This document shows, piece by piece, positions 52,572-61,628 of a stretch of 64,000 bases of DNA (its first letter is position 1; every line of letters starts with the position of its first letter). The notes below the pieces were generated by a model. The model made no database searches. It was not told where the DNA came from and worked only from the letters and a program-made list of their open reading frames with translations. Position numbers and translations under genes: made by a program. Origin of the DNA: CAG-103 sp905215475 (GTDB lineage: Bacteria > Bacillota > Clostridia > Oscillospirales > Oscillospiraceae); assembly GCA_905215475.1 (NCBI GenBank), contig CAJMPW010000007.1:39010-103009 (forward strand). Reading direction: 5' to 3'.

Positions 52572-53144
52572 TCATTGCTGCGCGGCGGCGGCTTTCGCGC
52601 TGCGGCAGTTGGCACGCAGCACCGGCATGAGCGCCGTGAGCGCGATGTCCAGCTTGCGGGAATAGTCCCCCTCCATGCCGTTGTTGATCCAGTCGATGAG
52701 CATACCGAACATCATGTCCGTATACATACGGATGATCGCCTCGAGATCCTCTGGCGCGATGTCCATGTTCTGCGCATAGCGCGTGATGACCTGACGGGCA
52801 TAGTAATCGCTCGTCTCCCACGTGAAGCGCTCCAGCTCTTCCTTGCCGTAGCCATGGTAGATATTCAGGATGGCCTGACGGTCGTTCGAGAGGTTCGACG
52901 CGAGCGTCAGAAAGCCCTCGCGCATGGTCTCGAAATTGCCGTTTGTGTTCAGAAAGTGCTGCACGCGCAGCTCAAACACATACTGCGTGAGCACGTACAC
53001 ATCCGTGAAATAATAGTAGAACGTCTTGCGGCTGCAGCCAACGGCATCCGTGATCATCTTGACCGTGATGCGGTCGATCGTGTAGTCGTTGAGCAGACGC
53101 AGATAGGCGTCCGCAAGCGCCGTGCGCGTCCGATTCTGCTTCAT
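52572..53144 (-). CDS. TetR/AcrR family transcriptional regulator
   Basis: 190 residues. N-terminal helix-turn-helix: RTALADAYLRLLNDYTIDRITVKMITDAVGCSRKTFYYYF. The ligand domain has a DhaS/TetR-C-8-like pattern. The C-terminus is Ala/Gln-rich. Its target is unknown; the divergent region at 53145-53300 lies between it and the C39-SLH gene end, so it more likely regulates itself or a distant gene. A GGAGG site precedes the start. Confidence 0.88.
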   Translation of the reverse strand: MKQNRTRTALADAYLRLLNDYTIDRITVKMITDAVGCSRKTFYYYFTDVYVLTQYVFELRVQHFLNTNGNFETMREGFLTLASNLSNDRQAILNIYHGYGKEELERFTWETSDYYARQVITRYAQNMDIAPEDLEAIIRMYTDMMFGMLIDWINNGMEGDYSRKLDIALTALMPVLRANCRSAKAAAAQQ

Positions 53145-53302
53145 GAAGTGTGCCTCCGTTTCGCTGCCGGCAGAAACCGGCGCTGGTTATTGGGATCGCT
53201 CTTATAGTAACCCACCTGTCACCATAATTCATTGGTCATTCTGCTGATATTGTAACGTTTTTGCACACTTTTCGGAACTTTTCTACTCGTTTGTCCGATT
53301 TT

Positions 53303-54655
53303 TCAGGGGTCCAGCTCGCCCTGAAGCTCACAGGTGCGCATCATAATGGTGGCCAACTGCGCGCGGGCGGCGCCGGAGTTCGGGCTCAGCGTCGCGGCGC
53401 TCGTGCCGCTGATCAGGCACATGGAGACCGCCCAGGTCATGGCGGGATACGCCCACTCGGGGACTTCGCTCCAGTCGGTATAGCCGCCGATCGGGCGCGG
53501 ACGGATGCCCTTTTCCGGACCGTAGGCACGGTAGAGCATCGTGACGAGCTGCGCGCGCGTGAGGCAGGCGTTGGGGGCAAAGTGCGTATTGTCCACGCCG
53601 GCGACGACCTGGTTTGCATATGCCCAGCGCACGGCGTTGGCATACCAAGTGCCCGGCTTGACGTCCTCAAACGGCATCTCCGGCAGCTCGGACACATCCG
53701 GCTTGCCGGCCATGCTGTAGAGGATGGAGACGAGCATGGCGCGCGTCGTCATGCCGTTGGGGTCGAACAGACCGTCTCCGATACCGCTCATGAGACCGAA
53801 GAGTACGCAGTAGTCAATGCCCTTGTGCGCCCAGTGACCGGCGGAGACCATGTCATCAAACGCGCTGCCGGCGCAATACTTGTCGCCGACACAGGGGTCG
53901 GGGATCCTGGCCGTCTCGGTCTTGCCGCAGACGGAGCAGGTGCGCTCCATGTGCACGGTGCCGTCTTCCGTCGTGATCGCAGTCCAGGTGCTCCAGTGAT
54001 GCACGGGATAGTAATACTGCACGGCCTCGGTGACACGCTCACTGCCCTTGAAATAGTGGACGGTGCTGCCGTTTGTGAGCGTCATGGTATAGATCGTCTT
54101 GTAGGCCGGGTCGAGCACGCGGTATTCCGTGTCCGAGACCTGACCGATGATCATGACATAGTGACCGTTGGCCGAATAGCTGTTGAGGTGAATGATCGGC
54201 GGGCTATAGCTGCCCTCGCCGCCGGCATAGCGCGAGATGGCCTCGGCAAGCGAGGTCTTGTTATAGGTTGCGCCGCTGAAGGCGACGTCCTCCGGCGTGG
54301 TGGCAAAGGGGCTGCCGTAATGTCCGCGGCTGCGCCAATAGTCGCCGAGCGCGCCGGGCGTAGCGTCGATGCCGAGGTAGGACAGCGCCATGGAGATGCA
54401 CGCCGTAAAGCACTCGTGGTTGGCATAGCTGACATAGCTGCCCCAGTAATCGGCGCAGAACTGATCCGTGTAGGACGGCACCTGCGAGATATAGCGCACG
54501 GTGCCCGCTTTCACGTCTGAATTTTTCGCATATTCCACGCTCGCATACGGCGCGGCATCGACCCGGCTGGCCGCCGCGGCGCCCATCGTCAGGCAGGGCA
54601 GCAGCCCCGCAAGCAGGCACAGCGTCAGCACCAGGCTGAGGATTCGTTTCTTCAT
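53303..54655 (-). CDS. S-layer-homology protein with C39-like peptidase domain
   Basis: 450 residues from ATG 54655 (AAAGGAAG upstream). Signal peptide 1-30. The papain-like C39 domain (about 50-225) has NHECFTACISMALSYLG, with candidate nucleophile Cys82, and NGHYVMIIGQV with the His. A small Cys-containing stretch HMERTCSVCGKTE (about 250) precedes three SLH repeats (about 275-450). It should be an anchored extracellular cysteine peptidase. The SLH repeats resemble those of the protein at 50413-52497. Confidence 0.82.
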   Translation of the reverse strand: MKKRILSLVLTLCLLAGLLPCLTMGAAAASRVDAAPYASVEYAKNSDVKAGTVRYISQVPSYTDQFCADYWGSYVSYANHECFTACISMALSYLGIDATPGALGDYWRSRGHYGSPFATTPEDVAFSGATYNKTSLAEAISRYAGGEGSYSPPIIHLNSYSANGHYVMIIGQVSDTEYRVLDPAYKTIYTMTLTNGSTVHYFKGSERVTEAVQYYYPVHHWSTWTAITTEDGTVHMERTCSVCGKTETARIPDPCVGDKYCAGSAFDDMVSAGHWAHKGIDYCVLFGLMSGIGDGLFDPNGMTTRAMLVSILYSMAGKPDVSELPEMPFEDVKPGTWYANAVRWAYANQVVAGVDNTHFAPNACLTRAQLVTMLYRAYGPEKGIRPRPIGGYTDWSEVPEWAYPAMTWAVSMCLISGTSAATLSPNSGAARAQLATIMMRTCELQGELDP

Positions 54656-54718
54656 ATCGTACTTCCTTTGTTCCGGATTTTGAATGAGCGTTAACATAAC
54701 ACGCATACACAGATGCAT

Positions 54719-54747
54719 ATTTTACACCAAGTGTTACGAGATTGCAA
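54719..54747 (-). promoter_or_regulatory. Promoter of the C39-SLH gene
   Basis: Minus-strand TTGCAA (54742-54747), 17 bp, TAAAAT (54719-54724). Confidence 0.6.
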
Positions 54748-54950
54748 CCTTTTTTGCTTTCCTTTCCAGCAAGCGTGGGGCGCAGCGCCGGATTTTCGCC
54801 GAATCTGACGCGCAAAGTGGGGGCGCGGAGAAAAGAGTCAAAATCTGATTTTTGCATTATGTCAACCTAAACGTCGGACATTCCCGGACTTTTGGCACGA
54901 GACGGCAACATCGGCATCCGCGAAAAACGGAAGTTTAGATAATTGTTCAC

Positions 54951-54979
54951 TTGACATATATGCAAATGCATAATAAAAT
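54951..54979 (+). promoter_or_regulatory. Strong prophage-side promoter with embedded operator
   Basis: TTGACA (54951-54956), 17 bp, TAAAAT (54974-54979). The spacer contains the inverted repeat TATGCA-AA-TGCATA (54959-54972), a likely repressor or activator site covering the promoter. Confidence 0.75.
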
Positions 54980-55065
54980 GGAAATAGAAGGGGTGCGCAC
55001 CGCGCGGCATAGATACGGCCGCCGAAAACCCGCACGGCTGCCGTAAAAGACATCCGTGCGAAGAA

Positions 55066-55075
55066 TTATGTAAAC
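55066..55075 (+). repeat. TTATGTAAAC motif, copy 1
   Basis: Ten-base motif TTATGTAAAC, followed four bases later by TTGCCGAAA. Identical decamers lie at 57037-57046 and 57095-57104, with one reverse copy at 30100-30109. Confidence 0.5.
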
Positions 55076-55129
55076 CGTTTGCCGAAAGCGAGGCGAGGTC
55101 AGCAGATGGTTGTGGGTACAGCCGGCGGC

Positions 55130-55186
55130 GCGGTCAGTGGGTGCTCGCGGTCAGCGGGTGCTCGCGGTCAGCGGGTGCTCGCGGTC
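55130..55186 (+). repeat. 17-bp tandem repeat in the leader of the prophage operon
   Basis: Three units of GCGGTCAG(T/C)GGGTGCTC (55130-55146, 55147-55163, 55164-55180) and a partial fourth (GCGGTC). The unit is not a multiple of three, and the region lies before the first ribosome-binding site, so it is non-coding. Confidence 0.8.
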
Positions 55187-55219
55187 GGGCTGGCGGAAAA
55201 CACAAAAGGAGGATGGTAC

Positions 55220-55456
55220 ATGGGACAGGAGACGAACGCGGCGCTGCGGCGCAAGCTGCGCACGCAGCGCGCGGCCTATGAGGAGCTGCTGGGGCTCGCG
55301 GGCGCGATCATGGCGGCGCTGTGTGTGCGCCGGGGCGACGGCGGCACACTGCGGCTGCCGAAGCAGGATGTGCACGACGCACTCACGCGCTACGAATTCG
55401 CGGCGGCGGCCGAGGGCGAGGACTACGTGCTCTCGTACCGGGAGCGCGGGACATGA
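55220..55456 (+). CDS. Small phage protein of unknown function
   Basis: 78 residues from ATG 55220, with AAAGGAGGA at 55205-55213. An N-terminal basic helix (LRRKLRTQRAAYEELLGLAG) precedes a short beta-rich C-terminus. It is the first gene after the prophage promoter and overlaps the next start as ATGA. In tailed phages this position before the large terminase often holds a small terminase, but no helix-turn-helix is obvious here. Confidence 0.6.
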   Translation: MGQETNAALRRKLRTQRAAYEELLGLAGAIMAALCVRRGDGGTLRLPKQDVHDALTRYEFAAAAEGEDYVLSYRERGT

Positions 55457-55647
55457 TGGACCTCGAGGACGAAAAGGCGCGCATCCTCGAGCAGCTGGCC
55501 GAGATGGCGGCCGACACGACCGTGAAGCCGGAGCTGCGGCTCAAGGCGGCGGGGATGGTGCTCGGTCAGGCGAGCGACAAGGACACCGGCGAGGCAGAGC
55601 CGCAGGTGCTGCGCTTTGAGGGCGCGCTCGAGCAATGGAGCCGGTGA
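55453..55647 (+). CDS. Small acidic phage protein, possible terminase-associated
   Basis: 64 residues from ATG 55453 (ATG 55456 is an alternative). Predicted helical (DLEDEKARILEQLAEMAADT). It is 9 nt before the large terminase, so co-translation is likely. It is too short for a typical small terminase; its function is unknown. Confidence 0.55.
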   Translation: MMDLEDEKARILEQLAEMAADTTVKPELRLKAAGMVLGQASDKDTGEAEPQVLRFEGALEQWSR

Positions 55648-55656
55648 GGTGAGGCA

Positions 55657-57036
<1,380 letters not shown>

Positions 57037-57104
57037 TTATGTAAACACAGAAAGGCTGCGGTGGCAGTCTATTTTTATCGCAAAATTCAAAATGTTATGT
57101 AAAC
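57037..57104 (+). repeat. TTATGTAAAC motif, copies 2 and 3 (terL-portal gap)
   Basis: Two identical decamers at 57037-57046 and 57095-57104, 58 bp apart, in the 100-bp gap between terL and the portal gene. Copy 3 is followed five bases on by TTGCCGGAAA, as copy 1 is followed by TTGCCGAAA. Confidence 0.55.
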
Positions 57105-57136
57105 TACTTGCCGGAAACGGCAGCAAAGGAGCGTCT

Positions 57137-58903
57137 ATGACAAACGAAAAAACGAACCCCCTGCCCTACCGTGCGGCGGCAGAGGCCGGGCTGCCGGACA
57201 TGAGTGAGCCCGTGATCACGCCCGACGATGTTGCGCGCGGCACGGAGCTGCTGCGCCGCTACAAAGACGGCAAGCGCGCACTCGAGGCGCGCATCATCGC
57301 CGATGAGCAGTGGTACCGGCTGCGGCACTGGCAGTATCTGCGCGACCGGCGGCGCGAGCAGGGCGCCGACGTGGTTGAACCGACGAGCGCGTGGCTGTTC
57401 AACGCCATCGTCTCGAAGCACGCCGACGCGATGGACAGCTTTCCGGAGGCGGTGATCCTGCCGCGCAGCGAGGCCGACGAGCCGGATGCAAAGGCGCTGT
57501 CGGCCATCGTACCGGCGGTGCTGGAAAAGACGCACTTCGAGCAGGTGTGGTCGGACGCGTGGTGGTATAAGCTCAAGCACGGGTGCGCGGCCTACGGCGT
57601 GTTCTGGGACAGCGCCGGCAGCGGCGGTCTCGGCGACGTGGCCGTGCGGCAGCTCGACCTGCTGAATCTGTTCTGGGAGCCGGGCATCACCGACATTCAG
57701 GCCAGCCGCAACCTCTTCGTGTGCGCGCTCATGGACAACGACGACATCGCGGCCGCGTGGCCGGATGCGCGCCCCGGAAGCTGCGGCGTGGAGCTGGCGC
57801 AGTATCTCTACGACGACGCGGTGGACACGTCGAACAAGAGCATCGTCGTCGACTGGTACTACAAAAAGCCGCTGCCCGGCGGCGGAACGGCGCTGCACCT
57901 TGTGAAATTCACCGGGCGCGACCTGCTCTACGCGAGCGAGAATGACCCCGCCATGGCCGAGGGCTTCTACCCGCACGGACAGTACCCGGTCGTGTTTGAC
58001 GTGCTCTACCCCGAGGCCGGAACGCCGTGCGGCTTCGGCATGATCGCCGTGAGCAAAGATCCGCAGCAGTACATCGACCGGCTGAGCGGCAACCTGCTCG
58101 AGATGAGCATGAAGGCCTCCACACCGCGCTTCTGGGTGAAAAAGGGCTGCGGCGTGAATGCGCAGGAATTTCTCGACTGGTCAAAGCCGCTCGTCGAGGT
58201 CGAGGGCAGCATTGACGACGAGCGGCTGCGCCAGATCAGCCTCTACAACCTCGACGGGCAGTGGGTGAATATGCTGCAGCTCAAGATCAACGAGCTCAAG
58301 GAGACGAGCAACAGCCGCGACGTGACGCAGGGCAGCGTGTCCGGCGGCGTGACGGCGGCGAGCGCCATTGCCGCGCTGCAGGAGGCCGGAAGCAAATCCA
58401 GCCGCGACACGCTGCGCGCAAGCTACCGCGCGTTTGAGCGCGTGGTCGAGCTCGTGATCGAGCTCATCCGCGCCTATTACACCGAGACGCGCCCGTTTCG
58501 CGTGGCGGCGCCGGGCGCGCAGGGCTATACCTTCTGCACCTACTCCAACGCCGGACTGCGCGCCCGCGTCGTGGGCATGGACACGGACGGCGGGGCGCTT
58601 TGCCGCGCGCCGGCCTTTGACGTATCCGTGCACGCACAAAAGGAGAGCCCGTATGCGACCGCATCGCAAAACGAGCTGGCGCGGCAGCTGTACCAGCTCG
58701 GCGTCTTTAACCCCGCCTTCGCGCAGCAGGCCGTGCCGATGCTGGAAATGATGCAGTTTCCCGGGCGCGACAAGGTGCTCGAGGCCGTGCGCGGCAGCAT
58801 TGCGCCGCCGCAGCCGGAGACACCGGAAGCGGACGCGGGCACGGATGCGCTGCAAAAAGCGCAGGAGGAGAAAAACCGCATCATCACAGCCAACGCCCGC
58901 TGA
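57137..58903 (+). CDS. Phage portal protein
   Basis: 588 residues from ATG 57137 (AAAGGAG upstream). It matches the portal pattern of phages with N4-gp56-type capsids: SAWLFNAIVSKHADAMDSFPEA early, central QLDLLNLFWEPGITDIQASRN, then GNLLEMSMKASTPRFWVKKG and GVTAASAIAALQEAGSKSSR. It forms the dodecameric DNA gate at the capsid vertex. The C-terminus is Glu/Lys-rich. Confidence 0.88.
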   Translation: MTNEKTNPLPYRAAAEAGLPDMSEPVITPDDVARGTELLRRYKDGKRALEARIIADEQWYRLRHWQYLRDRRREQGADVVEPTSAWLFNAIVSKHADAMDSFPEAVILPRSEADEPDAKALSAIVPAVLEKTHFEQVWSDAWWYKLKHGCAAYGVFWDSAGSGGLGDVAVRQLDLLNLFWEPGITDIQASRNLFVCALMDNDDIAAAWPDARPGSCGVELAQYLYDDAVDTSNKSIVVDWYYKKPLPGGGTALHLVKFTGRDLLYASENDPAMAEGFYPHGQYPVVFDVLYPEAGTPCGFGMIAVSKDPQQYIDRLSGNLLEMSMKASTPRFWVKKGCGVNAQEFLDWSKPLVEVEGSIDDERLRQISLYNLDGQWVNMLQLKINELKETSNSRDVTQGSVSGGVTAASAIAALQEAGSKSSRDTLRASYRAFERVVELVIELIRAYYTETRPFRVAAPGAQGYTFCTYSNAGLRARVVGMDTDGGALCRAPAFDVSVHAQKESPYATASQNELARQLYQLGVFNPAFAQQAVPMLEMMQFPGRDKVLEAVRGSIAPPQPETPEADAGTDALQKAQEEKNRIITANAR

Positions 58904-58924
58904 GGGCAGAAGGGAGAGCAGAGC

Positions 58925-59452
58925 ATGGATGAAAACAACATGACCGCAGCCGAGCAGACCGCCTCCGCTGCGGCACAGACCGAAGCGCCGGCGGAAGCCG
59001 CTGAACAAACCGTGACCGTCGGCGCGCTGCGCGGCGCGATCGAGCGCAGGCAGGAGCAGAATATGCGCCGCGCGGCCGAGCAGACCGCCGCGCGCTGGTC
59101 GCGCGAGGCGGACGAGCTGACGGCGCAATGCCCGGACTTTGATCTGGGTGCGGCGCTGAAGGATGGCCGGTTTTGCGCGCTGCTGCGCGCGGGCATAGAC
59201 GTGCGCACGGCATGGTTTGCGCTGCACGCGCAGGCGCTGCTGGAGACGGCCTGTCTGCGCGCCGGACGCAGCGCCGAGCAGCGCGTGAGCGAGCACATCC
59301 GCGCCCGCGGTCTGCGCCCGGTCGAAAACGGGCTGGGCAGCGGCGGTGCGGGCATCGTGGTGCGGCCGGACGTGTCGCGTATGAGCCGCGCCGACCGTGC
59401 GGAGCTTGCCGCGCGCGCGGAGCGCGGCGAGCGCGTGAAGCTGAGCCTGTGA
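58925..59452 (+). CDS. Putative phage scaffolding protein
   Basis: 175 residues, 21 nt after the portal. Ala/Glu/Thr-rich N-terminus (1-30), central charged helix (GAIERRQEQNMRRAAEQTAA) and a basic C-terminus ending RMSRADRAELAARAERGERVKLSL. Helix-rich composition and the place between portal and capsid fit a scaffold. No Prp-like LxLF(F/D)A cleavage motif is visible in it. Confidence 0.6.
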   Translation: MDENNMTAAEQTASAAAQTEAPAEAAEQTVTVGALRGAIERRQEQNMRRAAEQTAARWSREADELTAQCPDFDLGAALKDGRFCALLRAGIDVRTAWFALHAQALLETACLRAGRSAEQRVSEHIRARGLRPVENGLGSGGAGIVVRPDVSRMSRADRAELAARAERGERVKLSL

Positions 59453-59844
59453 CCCGCTTCGCGTACATCTGCCGGAACGGCCGGTGCGTGCTGCGCGCGG
59501 ACGGTCACGCGGCGTACTGCCCGGGCAGCGACATCGTGTGCGCCGGGGCATCCGCACTCATGTGCGCGCTGGCGGGTGCGCTCGACACGCTCGGCGCACA
59601 GGGCGTGCAGCGGACGCTCGGCGCCGGACACGCAGCCATCGCAGCCGACGACCGGACCGATGTGCGCGCGGCGTTTACCGTGGCCGTGACGGGTCTGCGG
59701 CAGCTCGCCGAAGCCTACCCCGGTCACGTTGCGGAGGACACCGGCCGCGCCCCCGCACAGGATGAACCCAACGGCAGCGCAGCGGCCGGGTGCTGCCCCG
59801 GCGCTGTCCCCGGAAGCGGACAGCAGAGAAAAAAGGAGACATGA
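59449..59844 (+). CDS. Prp-type cysteine protease, candidate prohead protease
   Basis: 131 residues from GTG 59449, overlapping the scaffold stop as GTGA. Motif ADGHAAYCPGSDIVCAGAS with the dyad His20/Cys31 is the signature of Prp, the protease that removes the N-terminal extension of ribosomal protein L27 in Firmicutes and processes phage capsid proteins in Staphylococcus. His-Cys spacing is one residue shorter than usual. A C-terminal extension of about 30 residues is polar and Gly/Pro-rich. It directly precedes the capsid gene, whose N-terminus has an L27-like cleavage motif. Confidence 0.82.
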   Translation: MTRFAYICRNGRCVLRADGHAAYCPGSDIVCAGASALMCALAGALDTLGAQGVQRTLGAGHAAIAADDRTDVRAAFTVAVTGLRQLAEAYPGHVAEDTGRAPAQDEPNGSAAAGCCPGAVPGSGQQRKKET

Positions 59845-59846
59845 GT

Positions 59847-61061
59847 ATGGAAAACATCCGCATGGACCTGCGCCTGTTTGACGCAAACACGCAGGTGACC
59901 ACCCAGCAGAGCCTGACCGAGGAGATGAAAACGTTCTATTCCGACTACCTCATCGACGCGGCCGAGCCCGAGCTCGTGCACGATCAGTTCGCACAGAAGC
60001 ATCCCATCCCCGCAAACGGCGGCAAGACGATCCAGTTTCGCCGCTTCGCCCCGCTCGGCAAGGCGCTGACCGCTCTGACCGAGGGCGTGACCCCCGACGG
60101 GCAGAGTCTGAGCATGAGCACCGTTGAGGCGGCCGTGCGTCAGTACGGCGGCTACATCCAGATGAGCGACCTGCTGCTGCTGACCGCCATCGACAACAAC
60201 CTCACCATGGCCACGAAATTGCTCGGCGCGCAGGCCGGACGCACGCTCGACACCATCACGCGCGAGGTGCTCGTCGGCGGCGACAACGTGCAGTACGCCG
60301 ACGAGTCTGTGTCCGCCCGCTACCTGCTGCGCGGCGGCAATGCCGGCGCTGCCGACAACAACTACCTGACCGTCGACTGCATCCGCCGCGCCGTGCGCGC
60401 ACTCAAAAACGCCAACTGCCGCCGTATCGACGGCGCGTTCCCGGTCATCATCCACCCCGACGTGGCATACGACCTCATGAACGACCCGAAGTGGCTCGCG
60501 CCGCACCAGTACGTGGACACGGAGCACATGTATGAGGGCGAGATCGGCAAGATCGAGGGCTGCCGCTTCGTTGAGAGCACGGAGGCGAAGATCTTCCACG
60601 CCGAAGATCTGGCCGCCGACAGCCGCACGCTGCTCGCAAACGGCGCGGTGAGCGGCAAGACCACCGTCGCGTTCGACGGCGGCACGGTCAAGCCCGGCGC
60701 GCTCGTCGGCCGTCAGGTGCTCATCGGCAATGCCTGCGTGACCGTCAAGGAAAACACCGCGAGCTCCATGACCGTCGACGCCCCGGTCACAGTCGAGGAC
60801 AACGCCATCCTCTACCCCGGCGAGGCCGGCGCGCAGGGACGCGACGTGTACGCCACGCTCGTGCTCGGCGCGGACGGCTACGGCACGACCGAGATCACCG
60901 GCGGCGGGCTCGAGCACATTGTCAAGCAGCTCGGCTCTGCCGGTACGGGCGACCCGCTCAACCAGCGCGCAAGCGTCGGCTGGAAGGCCACGAAGGTCGC
61001 CGTGCGCCTCGATGACAGCGCCATCCGCCGCATCGAGACCTGCAGCACCTACACCGAGTAA
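59847..61061 (+). CDS. N4-gp56 family major capsid protein
   Basis: 404 residues from ATG 59847 (AAAGGAG 8 nt upstream; ATG 59841 is possible but too close). Characteristic stretches: FYSDYLIDAAEPELVHDQF, KTIQFRRFAPLGKALTALTE, VRQYGGYIQMSDLLLLTAID and RTLDTITREVLVGG. The first residues MENIRMDLRLFDANT resemble the L27 cleavage site LNLQFFA that Prp proteases recognise. It forms the phage head shell. Confidence 0.92.
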   Translation: MENIRMDLRLFDANTQVTTQQSLTEEMKTFYSDYLIDAAEPELVHDQFAQKHPIPANGGKTIQFRRFAPLGKALTALTEGVTPDGQSLSMSTVEAAVRQYGGYIQMSDLLLLTAIDNNLTMATKLLGAQAGRTLDTITREVLVGGDNVQYADESVSARYLLRGGNAGAADNNYLTVDCIRRAVRALKNANCRRIDGAFPVIIHPDVAYDLMNDPKWLAPHQYVDTEHMYEGEIGKIEGCRFVESTEAKIFHAEDLAADSRTLLANGAVSGKTTVAFDGGTVKPGALVGRQVLIGNACVTVKENTASSMTVDAPVTVEDNAILYPGEAGAQGRDVYATLVLGADGYGTTEITGGGLEHIVKQLGSAGTGDPLNQRASVGWKATKVAVRLDDSAIRRIETCSTYTE

Positions 61062-61350
61062 GAAACCAAATGCCTCCCGCCGCAAGGCGGGAGGCAGAGG
61101 CTGTCAAAAAAGTTTCGCTTTTTTGACAGAAAGGGATTGCGGCCTGACTGCATCGCACTCGCTGTCCACCGAAGGCGGACAGCTCGCACGTTTGCAGGCC
61201 GAGAAGTATTTTCTCAGCCGCACATGTCGCCTGAGAAAATGATTTCGCTTTCTTTCGCCGCTCCGGCGGCGAAACTCTGCGAGGCTCTTTACAAGCTGAT
61301 CCTCCCGCCGCAAGGTGGGAGGCACGCATTCACACAAGGAGGAATACACT
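61062..61350. other. Hairpin-rich non-coding stretch after the capsid gene
   Basis: 289 bases without a coding sequence but with at least five inverted repeats: 61071-61096 (11-bp stem, GCAA loop), 61101-61129 (12-bp stem with A/T-rich arms, a possible terminator), 61162-61182 (TGTCC), 61208-61240 (ATTTTCTCAG/CTGAGAAAAT) and 61301-61324. The first and last are copies of the same 24-base hairpin, so the stretch may be a small inserted element or a structured regulatory RNA. Confidence 0.65.
61073..61324 (+). repeat. 24-bp direct-repeated hairpins flanking a 204-bp core
   Basis: CCTCCCGCCGCAAGG(C/T)GGGAGGCA occurs at 61073-61096 and at 61301-61324 with one mismatch. Each copy is itself an inverted repeat. 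The bounded core contains copy 2 of the dispersed repeat seen at 47364-47412. Confidence 0.75.
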
Positions 61351-61626
61351 ATGGCAACCAGAAAAATGACCGACCGCGCCGCCGAGGCCTGGCTGAGCGA
61401 GCCCGTGACCGTGCACCTGTTTCGTGACAACGGCAGCTACAAGGAGGACAAGATCGTGACCGTCAACGGTGAGACCGTGCGCATCCCGCGCGGCGAGGAC
61501 GTGACGATCGCGCGCCGCTTTGCCCTCGTGCTCGCGCAGGGTGAGGCGCAGGACGCACGCACCGGCGCGCTCATCGAGCGCGAGACCGCCCGCTTTGCCG
61601 CCGAGAGCGGCGCGCTGGGGCTCTGA
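61351..61626 (+). CDS. Small phage protein downstream of the capsid
   Basis: 91 residues from ATG 61351 (AAGGAGGA upstream). N-terminal basic (MATRKMTDRAAEAWLSEPV), then short strands with a VTVNGETVRIPRGEDVTI block and an Ala-rich C-terminal helix. It is 2 nt before the connector gene. No family recognised; it may be a capsid decoration or completion protein by position only. Confidence 0.55.
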   Translation: MATRKMTDRAAEAWLSEPVTVHLFRDNGSYKEDKIVTVNGETVRIPRGEDVTIARRFALVLAQGEAQDARTGALIERETARFAAESGALGL

Positions 61627-61628
61627 GC

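Larger units (their letters stand above)
54656..55219. other. Chromosome-prophage intergenic region
   Basis: From left to right it holds the promoter of the C39-SLH gene (54719-54747), an A/T-richer stretch without features, the prophage-side promoter with its inverted repeat (54951-54979), one TTATGTAAAC motif (55066-55075), a 17-bp tandem repeat (55130-55186) and the ribosome-binding site AAAGGAGGA (55205-55213). I see no gene in it and no tRNA-derived attachment site. Confidence 0.6.

Noticed and set aside
55130..55186. Possible short CRISPR array
   Set aside because: Units are contiguous 17-mers without spacers and there are no cas genes, so it is a simple tandem repeat.
55079..55219. 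N-terminal extension of the first phage protein back to 55079
   Set aside because: It would translate through the 17-bp repeats in changing frames, and the strong ribosome-binding site is at 55205-55213, so the start is 55220.
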